A stretch of 64,000 bases of DNA from CAYOHP01 sp964403795 [NCBI: uncultured bacterium] (GTDB taxonomy: Bacteria > Muiribacteriota > UBA6191 > CAZXTJ01), in the NCBI GenBank assembly GCA_964403795.1, contig CAYOHP010000020.1, forward strand, positions 10,376-74,375, read 5' to 3'. Made by a program: the position numbers and the translations under genes. Position 1 is the first letter of the stretch, and every line of letters starts with the position of its first letter. Below, in pieces: positions 23,617-31,155 of this stretch. The notes under the pieces were generated by a model. The model did no database searches. It was not told where the DNA came from and saw nothing but the letters and a program-made list of their open reading frames with translations.

Positions 23617-25110
23617 TCAGCGCCGCTGTCCCCAGATGCGGGCAGGTGCCTTGGCGTCCGGGCGACCGGAAGGCGGCGGCGGTGGACCGGCGGGAGCCGG
23701 TGCCGCCACCGGGACCGGGGCGGGCGGGGCCGATCCCTGGTCGGGCGGGATCACCACGCCGGCGCGCAGCTCCGCCAGGTCGCGCTCGACCTCGCGGCGA
23801 TTGGGGGCCTCGGGGAAGATCCGGAGGTAGGCCTCCAGGTGGCGGATGGCGACCGACCCGAGGCCCAGGGCCCGGGCCGAGACGCCGGCACCGAGGCGGG
23901 CGTTGGGGTAGCCGGGCTCGCGCTCGAGGGCCTCCAGGAATCGGAACAGGGCGGCCGCATAGCGGCTGGTCCGGGCCAGCGCCACGCCCTCGTCGACCTG
24001 GGCCCGGGCCACCGGGTCGAAGAGTTCCGAGGCGGCCGCGGAGAGTTCGGCCCTCAGGCCGGAGACCTCCCGCTCGACCTTGGCCGAGGTCGACGGATCG
24101 AGGCCGAGCGAGAGCGCTGCCAGGTAGCCGGCGAGGGCCGCCTCCTTGGCACCGCTCCGGTGGCTGGCGAGACCCAGGTTGAACCAGCTCTTGGCGTCGT
24201 CCGGTGCGGCCCGGGTGGCGGCCCGGAACTGTTCCACGGCCGCCTCCATCTCGCCCGAGGATGCCAGCGCCATTCCCTGGTCGTTGCGGCGACGGGCTTC
24301 CTCGATCGGGGCCGAGTCGACCTTGCGGGTGTCGAGGAAGACGATCTTCCCGTCCCGGCGGACCATCAGGCGGACCTCGGCCCCCACGGGAACGGCCTCC
24401 AGTCGGTTCACGGCGTCGGGCGTATCGACCACCCGGTAGGGTCCCACCTTGGTGAGACGGTCGCCGGCCCGGACCCCGGCAACCGAGGCGGGGGTGCCGT
24501 CGAGGACCCGCTCGATGGGGATCCCGACCTCGCCGCCGGTCTCCCGCGACAGGACCAGGCCGAAGCGGACCTGGCCGGGATTCAGCAACGCCTCGAGGCG
24601 CTTCACCGCAGGGTGAGGGAGGTTCGCCACCTCGCGGTAGAGCTCGTCGGCGAGGCGGCGTAGCCCCCGGTCGAAGAGAGCGTTGGCCACGAAGGCCTTG
24701 ATCCGGGCCTCGCCGTCCTGGAGCGGCAGCTCGGCGGCCTGGATGGCAGCCCGCATGGCCTCGGCGGCCCGCTCGAAGTCCCCGGCGTTGGCGGCCGCGT
24801 CGGAGAGGTCGCGGTGGGTCCCGGCCGAGCCCGGACGCAGGCGGGCCGCGGCGTCCAGGAGGCGGGTCGCCAGCTTGCCGAGGCGGGGGTCGCCCGAGAG
24901 GGCCCGGCCGGCCTCGGCCAGCCGGTCGGCGTTGCCGCCGGCACTGGAGAGCAGCCGGTCCAGGGTCTTCTCCGCCGCTTCCATGCCGCCGAAGCCGTAG
25001 GCGGATCTCAGGTTCTGGGCATCCTGGGTGCCGGGGCCGGCGGCGAGCGGGGCCGCCAGCAAGGTCGCCCCGAGTACCGCCACGGCGAGCCGCGATCGAG
25101 AGGTGCTCAT
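23617..25110 (-). CDS. Exported TPR-PDZ-TPR protein
   Basis: This 497-residue protein has a signal peptide (RLAVAVLGATLLAAPLAAGP). TPR-like helices follow (residues 60-180, GDFERAAEAMRAAIQAAELP). A PDZ-like domain spans about 185-265 (IERVLDGTPASVAGVRAGDR then VRRDGKIVFLDTRKVDS). More TPR repeats follow (275-440, QGMALASSGEMEAAVEQFRA; WFNLGLASHRSGAKEAALAG). The tail is Pro-rich. TPR and PDZ modules bind peptide segments of partners, so this is likely a periplasmic scaffold or assembly factor; no catalytic motif is visible. It is 53 bp downstream of the exported protein at 25709, so they probably form an operon. It lies 153 bp before the metalloprotease. Confidence 0.85.
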   Translation of the reverse strand: MSTSRSRLAVAVLGATLLAAPLAAGPGTQDAQNLRSAYGFGGMEAAEKTLDRLLSSAGGNADRLAEAGRALSGDPRLGKLATRLLDAAARLRPGSAGTHRDLSDAAANAGDFERAAEAMRAAIQAAELPLQDGEARIKAFVANALFDRGLRRLADELYREVANLPHPAVKRLEALLNPGQVRFGLVLSRETGGEVGIPIERVLDGTPASVAGVRAGDRLTKVGPYRVVDTPDAVNRLEAVPVGAEVRLMVRRDGKIVFLDTRKVDSAPIEEARRRNDQGMALASSGEMEAAVEQFRAATRAAPDDAKSWFNLGLASHRSGAKEAALAGYLAALSLGLDPSTSAKVEREVSGLRAELSAAASELFDPVARAQVDEGVALARTSRYAAALFRFLEALEREPGYPNARLGAGVSARALGLGSVAIRHLEAYLRIFPEAPNRREVERDLAELRAGVVIPPDQGSAPPAPVPVAAPAPAGPPPPPSGRPDAKAPARIWGQRR

Positions 25111-25163
25111 CTCGACCGGAGTGTACCGGCTCGCCGGGGTGGTCTGGCCCCGGGGCGTCCCCG

Positions 25164-25709
25164 TCAGCGACGCGCCAGGAGGGCCGCCACCCGATCGTCG
25201 AGCTGGCGGCGCACCTGCCAGAGGTCGAGACCCGCGGCTTCCCCGGGAGAGGGTGGGCCGGACTGCGGGGCCACGCAGTGCATGAGCCGGGCATAGGCCT
25301 TGTCGCCTTCCCGCTCCATCAGCATGGTGGTCAGCTTGAAGAGGGCCCCGGGGACGTCGTTGTTCCGGTACCCGTCGGCGACCACCTCGTGGGTGCGGTC
25401 GCGCATGTAGAGGTAGAGGTTGTAGTTCGGCTGGTCGGACCCGTCCCGGGGGACTTCGAAGTAGACGAGGCCGAACTTGAGACCGCCGGCGGTGCGGTCG
25501 ATCGAGTCGTACTGCTTCTCGAGGGCCACGTCGAAGACGTCGAGCACCTGGTGGTCGATCGGCTTGGCGCTGCCGTCGGGGGCGATCTGGTAGGTGATCT
25601 GCTGGACCTGGACCCGGAGGTCGGGGAGCTGGGTCGCGGGCGGCGAGGCCAGGGTCGATCCGGCACCGGCCAGGAGCGCGACGAGGACGGGGAGGGGGTG
25701 GCAGCGCAT
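25164..25709 (-). CDS. Exported protein of unknown function
   Basis: This 181-residue protein starts at ATG 25709, has a signal peptide (MRCHPLPVLVALLAGAGSTL, then ASPP) and a mature region of mixed strands and helices. Recognisable features are few: a strand-rich part (LRVQVQQITYQIAPDG, YNLYLYMRDRTHEV), and a C-terminal helix (GLDLWQVRRQLDDRVAALLA). It has one mature Cys (LMHCVAP). It is likely periplasmic. It is followed on the reverse strand by the TPR-PDZ gene, suggesting an envelope complex. It is divergent from the PP2C-like gene at 25847. Confidence 0.75.
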   Translation of the reverse strand: MRCHPLPVLVALLAGAGSTLASPPATQLPDLRVQVQQITYQIAPDGSAKPIDHQVLDVFDVALEKQYDSIDRTAGGLKFGLVYFEVPRDGSDQPNYNLYLYMRDRTHEVVADGYRNNDVPGALFKLTTMLMEREGDKAYARLMHCVAPQSGPPSPGEAAGLDLWQVRRQLDDRVAALLARR

Positions 25710-25787
25710 CTCGATACTTCCTTCTCGATCAACTCCCGACCGGGAGGAGGGAACGAATACCAGATGTCCGGGTCGCGCATGAATTCG

Positions 25788-25793
25788 TATCAT
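25788..25793 (+). promoter_or_regulatory. Possible -10 element
   Basis: TATCAT at 25788-25793 lies in the divergent region between the exported-protein gene (25709) and the PP2C-like gene (25847). It matches 5 of 6 bases of TATAAT in otherwise GC-rich DNA, but no convincing -35 is placed 17 bp upstream. Predicted start of transcription near 25800. Confidence 0.25.
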
Positions 25794-25846
25794 CGCGTCC
25801 GCCGGCCTTCCGTCGGTTGCCAGCGGGAAGCGAGGTCCGGGCAGCG

Positions 25847-26500
25847 GTGGCGATCCAGGTGACGGTCCACGCCGAGTCGGCCCCCGAGCGCGGCCACGAC
25901 CGCCACGCGGTCCTGCACCATCCGGGGGCGACGGTGTTGGCGATCGCCGATGGGGCAGGCGGCTCCTCGGGCGCCGCCGACGCGGCCGCGCTTTTGGTCG
26001 AGGCACTCGTCGCCCTCGGGGATCCGGGCGCCTCGGTGCTCGACCCGACCTACTGGTTCGAGTGGCTCTATGCCCAGGACAACCGTCTCTACGCCGACCC
26101 CGGGGCGGGCGAGACGACCGGCCTGGTGGTGGCCGTCGGATCCACTTCCCCCGGGGGGCCGCTCCAGGTCGCGGGAGCCGCGGTGGGCGACTCCCGGGCC
26201 TGGATCCTCGGCGAGGATCGCAGCGTCGACCTCACCCGCAACGCCGAGGCCAGGCCGCGGCTCGGATCCGGCCGGGCGGTGCCGGCGGCTTTCGTCGAGA
26301 CCCTGGGAGGGGGCACGCTGCTCCTCGGCAGCGACGGGCTCTGGGGTCCGCTCGAACCCGCAGAGATCGCCTCGCTCGTCCTCTCGATGCCGCCGGCCGC
26401 GGCGCTGCGCATGGTGGCGCAGCTGCTCCGCACCCGCCACGGCGAACTCCCCGACGACCTGACCGGGATCCTGGCGCAGGACGAAGGTCGGGAGGGGTAG
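25847..26500 (+). CDS. PP2C-like Ser/Thr phosphatase
   Basis: This protein of about 217 residues has PP2C (PPM) metal-site motifs: AIADGAGGSSG (the D-G metal ligand), a central GAAVGDSRAWILG, LLGSDGLWG, and DDLTGIL near the C-terminus. Such enzymes dephosphorylate phospho-Ser/Thr with Mn/Mg and counteract Hanks kinases; several kinases are encoded in this window. GTG 25847 is a compromise start: it begins at VAIQVTVHAES, close to the first family strand, but no strong Shine-Dalgarno is visible and TTG 25817 is possible. It is a single-domain cytosolic enzyme with no membrane segment. It converges on the anti-sigma gene that ends at 26534. Confidence 0.8.
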   Translation: MAIQVTVHAESAPERGHDRHAVLHHPGATVLAIADGAGGSSGAADAAALLVEALVALGDPGASVLDPTYWFEWLYAQDNRLYADPGAGETTGLVVAVGSTSPGGPLQVAGAAVGDSRAWILGEDRSVDLTRNAEARPRLGSGRAVPAAFVETLGGGTLLLGSDGLWGPLEPAEIASLVLSMPPAAALRMVAQLLRTRHGELPDDLTGILAQDEGREG

Positions 26501-26533
26501 GCAGGCCGGAGCGGGCCGCGGGCCTGCCTCGCA

Positions 26534-28657
26534 TCACTCGGGGACCAGGACCTCGAGTTCCTCGACCACCGTGTGCTGGAGGTCGACTGCGATCCAGTCG
26601 GCATCGCTCCCGGGTTGCCACCTCGCCTCCGCGAGGTCGAGGGACGCCGGCTGGCTGCGGGAGTAGAGGCGGACGTCGTCCAGCCAGGCGCCGAGCTTCC
26701 CGTCCCGCAGCCGGACCCGCAACGACCGGGACCTCCCGGGTTCCAGCTGCTCCTCGCCTCGGGGCGCATCGGACCAGCCCATGAAGCCGGCGAAGAGGAT
26801 GTCGACCCGCTTGGCTCTCGGAGCCGGGGCCGGGCCGGAGTCCTCGAACTCCAGCTGGTAGCCGGAGCCCATTCCCGAGAGCTTCGACCAGGGTTCGTCG
26901 GCTTCCGGAATTCCGGTCGCGGTTCCCGACCGGTCGGCGAACAGGACGATCTGGGGGCCGAACCAGGGACCCGAGTCGACTGGCCGGTCCAGGAGCCGGT
27001 GTCGGATGCGGACCTCGAGGCGTGAAGTGCCCGGGGCGATCGGATGCCAGAGGCGTGCGGTGCTCGTCCCGTGGGTTGCCGGTTTGCCGTCCACCAAGGT
27101 CCAGGCTCCGGTGTTTCGAGGGTCAGGAGTCCACCCGGGAAGCGCCTCCGCCGGGATCCTGCCGGTCCGATCCGCGGCTTCGGGGGGCGAGGGGATGCGT
27201 CTCAGGGCTTCGATCTTGTCCTTGAAGGCCGGGAGGGACCCGGGCCAGACCTTGCCGCGGGTGGGAGCGAAACGAGCGCGGTTCTGATCCGGGGGCAGCG
27301 GAGGCATCGGCGGCGGGGTGCGAGGAGCGGACACCGGGACGTAGACATCCCGGGGCTGCAGGCAGACCAGCAGGTCGGTGATCCGGACCTCCCGTGCGAC
27401 GATCCCCACCAGGTTCTCGTGGGGTCCCTCGACCCGGGGTCCCAGGTCGATGGGAGCGAACGCGACGCCCTGGACCGAGACCCTGGCCTCCCGACCCCGG
27501 ATCTCGAACTGGACCTGGGCCCACGGCCCGTGGCTGGTCAGGAATCCCCGGGCCAGTACCCGACCTTCCCTACCGACCTCCAGGCAGAGCATGCGGGTCT
27601 CGGGGTGCCGGGTCACTCTCAGGAACGCACCGGCATTGGGCTCCTCCGGATCGACGAGCCCTTCCCGGGAGGCCCTCGCCAGGATCGTGAACATGGCCCC
27701 GGCCTTGCCATCGGTGGCGACCCGCGCCTGGATCTGCATGTCGCCGAGGACCGGGCGCACGAACCAAAATCGCGTCGGGTCCGGGCCTCCTACCCGGACC
27801 TGGCTCAGGGGCAGGTGGTACGACGATCCCGGTCCGGGCCGGGACTCCGGCACGAGATCGGCAGGCTCGTACCGGTAGTCCGAGGTCCGCCCCGGCTCGA
27901 CCCCCATGGTCCTGGCCCAGATCGGATGTTCCACCCGGTCCTCGACCGACGCGAACGGTCCCTCCGAGAGGCGCACCAGGCCCGGAACGGTGACGATCGG
28001 CTCCTGCTTCGGATCGGCGTAGGTCCGCCCGGTCTCGTCGATCGGGGGGACGTAGGGCCCGGTGGGGACGGAGCGGTACTCCTCGACCACCAGGTCCCGG
28101 ACTTCGGGAACTCCCAGCTGGGCGGGTCGGATCAGCGCCTCCACCTTGCGGCGGACGGACCACGAGGTCAGCGCCACCCCCGAGACGAAAGCGAGCGCGG
28201 TCAGCGCCGCCACGGTCACGCCCCGGAAGCCGGTCGGTCCCCGCCAGATCGGGGTAGGAGGCGTGCGGCAGGAGGGACAGCGGACATCTCCGGCGGCCAG
28301 CGGTGCGGCGCAGGAGGGACAGGGACGTATCGCCACGAGCATCGGATCTCCTCGGGTCACGAGGGCCCCGAGGAGGCGACCTGCCAGGGAGCCGAGCCGT
28401 CCCGGTGGCCGCAGGCGGGGCCTGCCGGTCCGGTTCGGGGCACGGGCCGAGGCCAGCACCGAGGCGGCGAGCCCGGGGGGAGGGGGGAGCGGGGGCGACG
28501 CCGAGAAGCGCCTTCCCAACTCTTCCCTCCAAGCCAGGCCCGCACGGCATCCGGCACAGCCCTCGAGGTGGCGGGCCAGATCGGCACGGGCATCGGCTTC
28601 GAGTTCTCCGTCCAGGTACCGGCCGAGGACCGCCTCGGCCTCTTGGCAGTTCCTCAT
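26534..28657 (-). CDS. Membrane anti-sigma factor with zinc ribbons and large extracytoplasmic domain
   Basis: This 707-residue protein starts with a ZAS/zf-HC2 anti-sigma domain (HLEGCAGC at about 30-37, an HxxxCxxC zinc motif). A four-Cys double zinc ribbon follows (CPSCAAPLAAGDVRCPSC). One transmembrane helix follows at about 148-167 (GVTVAALTALAFVSGVALTS). The other 540 residues lie outside and look like a beta-sandwich or lectin-like domain pair (RPGPGSSYHLPLSQVRVGGP, WFVRPVLGDMQIQARV, LEVRIRHRLLDRPVDSGPW). ATG 28657 has GGAGGAAGGG in good position. It sits 106 bp downstream of its sigma factor gene. The large outer domain could sense a carbohydrate or envelope ligand and pass the signal to the sigma factor; that is an inference. 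Confidence 0.85.
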   Translation of the reverse strand: MRNCQEAEAVLGRYLDGELEADARADLARHLEGCAGCRAGLAWREELGRRFSASPPLPPPPGLAASVLASARAPNRTGRPRLRPPGRLGSLAGRLLGALVTRGDPMLVAIRPCPSCAAPLAAGDVRCPSCRTPPTPIWRGPTGFRGVTVAALTALAFVSGVALTSWSVRRKVEALIRPAQLGVPEVRDLVVEEYRSVPTGPYVPPIDETGRTYADPKQEPIVTVPGLVRLSEGPFASVEDRVEHPIWARTMGVEPGRTSDYRYEPADLVPESRPGPGSSYHLPLSQVRVGGPDPTRFWFVRPVLGDMQIQARVATDGKAGAMFTILARASREGLVDPEEPNAGAFLRVTRHPETRMLCLEVGREGRVLARGFLTSHGPWAQVQFEIRGREARVSVQGVAFAPIDLGPRVEGPHENLVGIVAREVRITDLLVCLQPRDVYVPVSAPRTPPPMPPLPPDQNRARFAPTRGKVWPGSLPAFKDKIEALRRIPSPPEAADRTGRIPAEALPGWTPDPRNTGAWTLVDGKPATHGTSTARLWHPIAPGTSRLEVRIRHRLLDRPVDSGPWFGPQIVLFADRSGTATGIPEADEPWSKLSGMGSGYQLEFEDSGPAPAPRAKRVDILFAGFMGWSDAPRGEEQLEPGRSRSLRVRLRDGKLGAWLDDVRLYSRSQPASLDLAEARWQPGSDADWIAVDLQHTVVEELEVLVPE

Positions 28658-28763
28658 CGGGAACCCTTCCTCCCGTCAACGCCCTCCGGACCCGGAAACC
28701 CCCGCGCCGCCCGCGATTTTCCTCGCGGTCCAGGTCGCGAGCGGCTCCCGGCCTTCCTGCAGC

Positions 28764-29300
28764 TCATCGCTCCCCGTCCTGCAGCAGCCTCGCCAGGCCC
28801 TTGCGACCCCGTTCCAACAGCCGTTCCACCAGCTTGGGCGTGGCGTCGTCCCCCAGCGCCAGGGCGATCTCGGCGTACCCCAGTCCCTCGTCGTAGCGGA
28901 GCACCAAGGCCATCCTCTGTCGTGGGGGAAGGTGGAGGAGCGCGCCCCGGAGCTCGAGGTGGCGTTCCTCCGATCCGCTCACCCGTCCCGGGTCGGCCTC
29001 GGTGTCGAGGTGCTCCCCGCCCTCGATCGGCTCCGGCCACCGCCGCCGCAGGTGGTCCAGGCACAGGCGGGTCACGAGCCGGCGCAGCCAGGCCGTGAAG
29101 CGGCCTTCGGGCCGATATCCGGAGGCAGCCTCGACCATCCTCAGGAACGCCATCTGGGCGATGTCCTTGGCCTCCTCGGGATCGCCGAGCACCCCCGAGG
29201 CGATCCGCCACACCCGGGCCTGGTGACGGACGATCAGGGCTGACAGCGCGGCCTCATCGCCTCTCGCCAGATCCGCCATCAGCTGGTCGTCGAGATCCAC
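28764..29300 (-). CDS. ECF sigma factor
   Basis: This 178-residue sigma-70 family protein has region 2 (residues 10-85, including ALIVRHQARVWRIASGVL and DPEEAKDIAQMAFLRMVE) and region 4 (about 115-170, LHLPPRQRMALVLRYDEGLG then YAEIALALGDDATPKLVERL). It starts at GTG 29300. It directs RNA polymerase to its own regulon. The anti-sigma encoded 106 bp downstream on the same strand should hold it at the membrane. The region 4.2 helix ATPKLVERLLERG is somewhat atypical. Likely autoregulated; the promoter should lie in the 142 bp between 29301 and 29442 but was not recognised. Confidence 0.9.
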   Translation of the reverse strand: MDLDDQLMADLARGDEAALSALIVRHQARVWRIASGVLGDPEEAKDIAQMAFLRMVEAASGYRPEGRFTAWLRRLVTRLCLDHLRRRWPEPIEGGEHLDTEADPGRVSGSEERHLELRGALLHLPPRQRMALVLRYDEGLGYAEIALALGDDATPKLVERLLERGRKGLARLLQDGER

Positions 29301-29442
29301 CCCGGCAGAGTGGCATGGGCGACCCGCATGGTGCGGCGGGCGTCACCCGGGTTGCCCACGGACCCCCCTCTCGGACCTGGGAGCATCGCATCGACGCCTG
29401 TCGCAGCCAGAGTGGCCCGGCTGGGAGTCGGCGGAGTCCTCA

Positions 29443-31140
29443 TCATCGCCCCGGCCCGGCGTCGGCTCCATAGACCGCCTCCAGCGCCAGGGCCGTGGTG
29501 AGCTCCCGGCTGCCGTACCAGAGGCGGCCGTCCTGGCAGCCGGCGAAGAGGCCGCCCGCGGGCCAGCCGCCGTCGCCGGCCTGGGAGGCGAGGAGCGCTT
29601 CCCGGAGGCGGAGGGCCTCGGCGCCGGAGGCTCGGCCGATCCGCACCAGGGTTCCCAGGGCGAGGGCGGTGTCGACCGGGTCGCCGGGCGGCGTGGCCGC
29701 CAGCAGGGAGAGGCATTCCCGCTCCACGAGGTCGGGCGGTGCGGCGGTCGGGCCCAGACCGGCCATGGCATGGAGGAAGACCCAGGGCGAAGGGTAGTAC
29801 TGGGATCCCTCCCGGTAGCGGCCCTTGCCCAGGTCGCCGCGCAGCCACTCCTCCAGGCCATGGTCGGGCCGGTCCCGGGCCCGGAGCATGGTCGCCACGT
29901 TGGCGTTCACCACCCGGTCGAAGCCGTTGACGGTGGGCGGGCCGGCTCCGGGTTCGAGGAACCAGGTATGGATCCGACCCTCGGGACTGCGATTGGCGAG
30001 GACCGCGGCGACGACCGCCTCGTCCCCGGGTTCGGGCGGCAACACCAGCAGGGCGTAGGAGGTGTCGTCGACGTCGGCCGGGATCAGGCTCCCCCGTCCG
30101 AAGTAGCGCCATCGTCCGTCCGGCTCGCGCTCCCGACGCAGCGCGTCATGGAGGCCGGCCGTCAGGTCCTTCACCTGGTCGCCGGCCGGGAGCCGCGCCA
30201 GCGAGCGCGCGATCAGGGCGGTGGCGAAGACCGAGGGGAGCGGGACTCCGTCCCCGAGGTCGCGGTCCCTCCCGAAGAGGACCGGGTATCCGCCGGTGGC
30301 ATCCCGGCCCGCGGCCAGGAACGTCAACCCAGTACCCAGCGGGTCGCGAGGCGGGCCCGGGAGCGGGGCCGCGGCCAGGGCCGGGACGGTCGCCCGGTCA
30401 CCGAGCCTGCCTTCCCCCGCGGCTGCCAGGGCCCAGAAGACGAGCGCAGAGACGACCCACCACGGGTCGGTCCGGTTGATGAGGAGGTATGTGCCCAACC
30501 CCAGGATCCCGAACTTGGTCAGCTGGATCCTGGTGCGGTGCAGCCGCCCGCCGGTCGCCATCAGGGTGCGGATCCCGGCGACCCGGTCGAGCTCCCGCTC
30601 CTCGGCCTGGATCCGCATGGCCCGGTGGGCCTCGACGGCGGTGGCCAGAGCCGCCAGGCCGAGCCAGGCCGCGAAGTTCACGGGATTCAGGGACATCGGT
30701 CCCAGGGGGACGACTCCCCGCCACAGGCCTACGATCACGGTTCCCAGCGCCCCGGAGGTGAACGCCCGCACCGAGGGCCATGCCAGCAGGATCTCGCCGA
30801 GCCAGGCCGCCAGGACCACGCCGGCTCCGTACCACCAGAGGGTGGCATACCCGCCGCACACTGCGACCGCGCCGGAAGCGACGACCCACCGCCAGGCAGC
30901 GACCGGGGAGGCGAGGGTCGGGTTGGGTCGCGAGGCCCGGCGGTCCCGGTCCCGGGTCCCGAGGTCGCGGAGGAGTTCCCGGGCCGTACCCAGTCCCCCC
31001 AGGATCGCCACACCGGCCGCCAGGGACCCTCCGTCCGGCGGTATCAGGGGGCAGAGCAGGAGCCCAGCGGCCGGGCCCGGACCGAGCCGGCCGAGGATCC
31101 GGTATCGGAGCGGGACCGGGGGAGGCGGGATCGGGGACAT
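29443..31140 (-). CDS. Membrane protein with DxDD class-II terpene-cyclase-like domain
   Basis: This 565-residue protein has about six hydrophobic spans in the first 270 residues (for example VAAWRWVVASGAVAVCGGYA, LGTVIVGLWRGVVPLGPM). A helical alpha-alpha toroid domain follows, as in squalene-hopene and copalyl cyclases. The acid motif is DVDDTSYALLVLPP at about 356-369 (DxDD at 356-359), and a QW-like QAGDGGW lies near 520. Class-II terpene cyclases protonate a terminal double bond using the DxDD. This domain is short (about 300 residues), so it may be a single toroid. ATG 31140 or GTG 31143 may start it. It lies 15 bp after the UbiA-P450 gene on the same strand, so the pair form an operon for a cyclised terpenoid or meroterpenoid. 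Confidence 0.75.
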   Translation of the reverse strand: MSPIPPPPVPLRYRILGRLGPGPAAGLLLCPLIPPDGGSLAAGVAILGGLGTARELLRDLGTRDRDRRASRPNPTLASPVAAWRWVVASGAVAVCGGYATLWWYGAGVVLAAWLGEILLAWPSVRAFTSGALGTVIVGLWRGVVPLGPMSLNPVNFAAWLGLAALATAVEAHRAMRIQAEERELDRVAGIRTLMATGGRLHRTRIQLTKFGILGLGTYLLINRTDPWWVVSALVFWALAAAGEGRLGDRATVPALAAAPLPGPPRDPLGTGLTFLAAGRDATGGYPVLFGRDRDLGDGVPLPSVFATALIARSLARLPAGDQVKDLTAGLHDALRREREPDGRWRYFGRGSLIPADVDDTSYALLVLPPEPGDEAVVAAVLANRSPEGRIHTWFLEPGAGPPTVNGFDRVVNANVATMLRARDRPDHGLEEWLRGDLGKGRYREGSQYYPSPWVFLHAMAGLGPTAAPPDLVERECLSLLAATPPGDPVDTALALGTLVRIGRASGAEALRLREALLASQAGDGGWPAGGLFAGCQDGRLWYGSRELTTALALEAVYGADAGPGR

Positions 31141-31155
31141 CACGGTGCGTGGACC

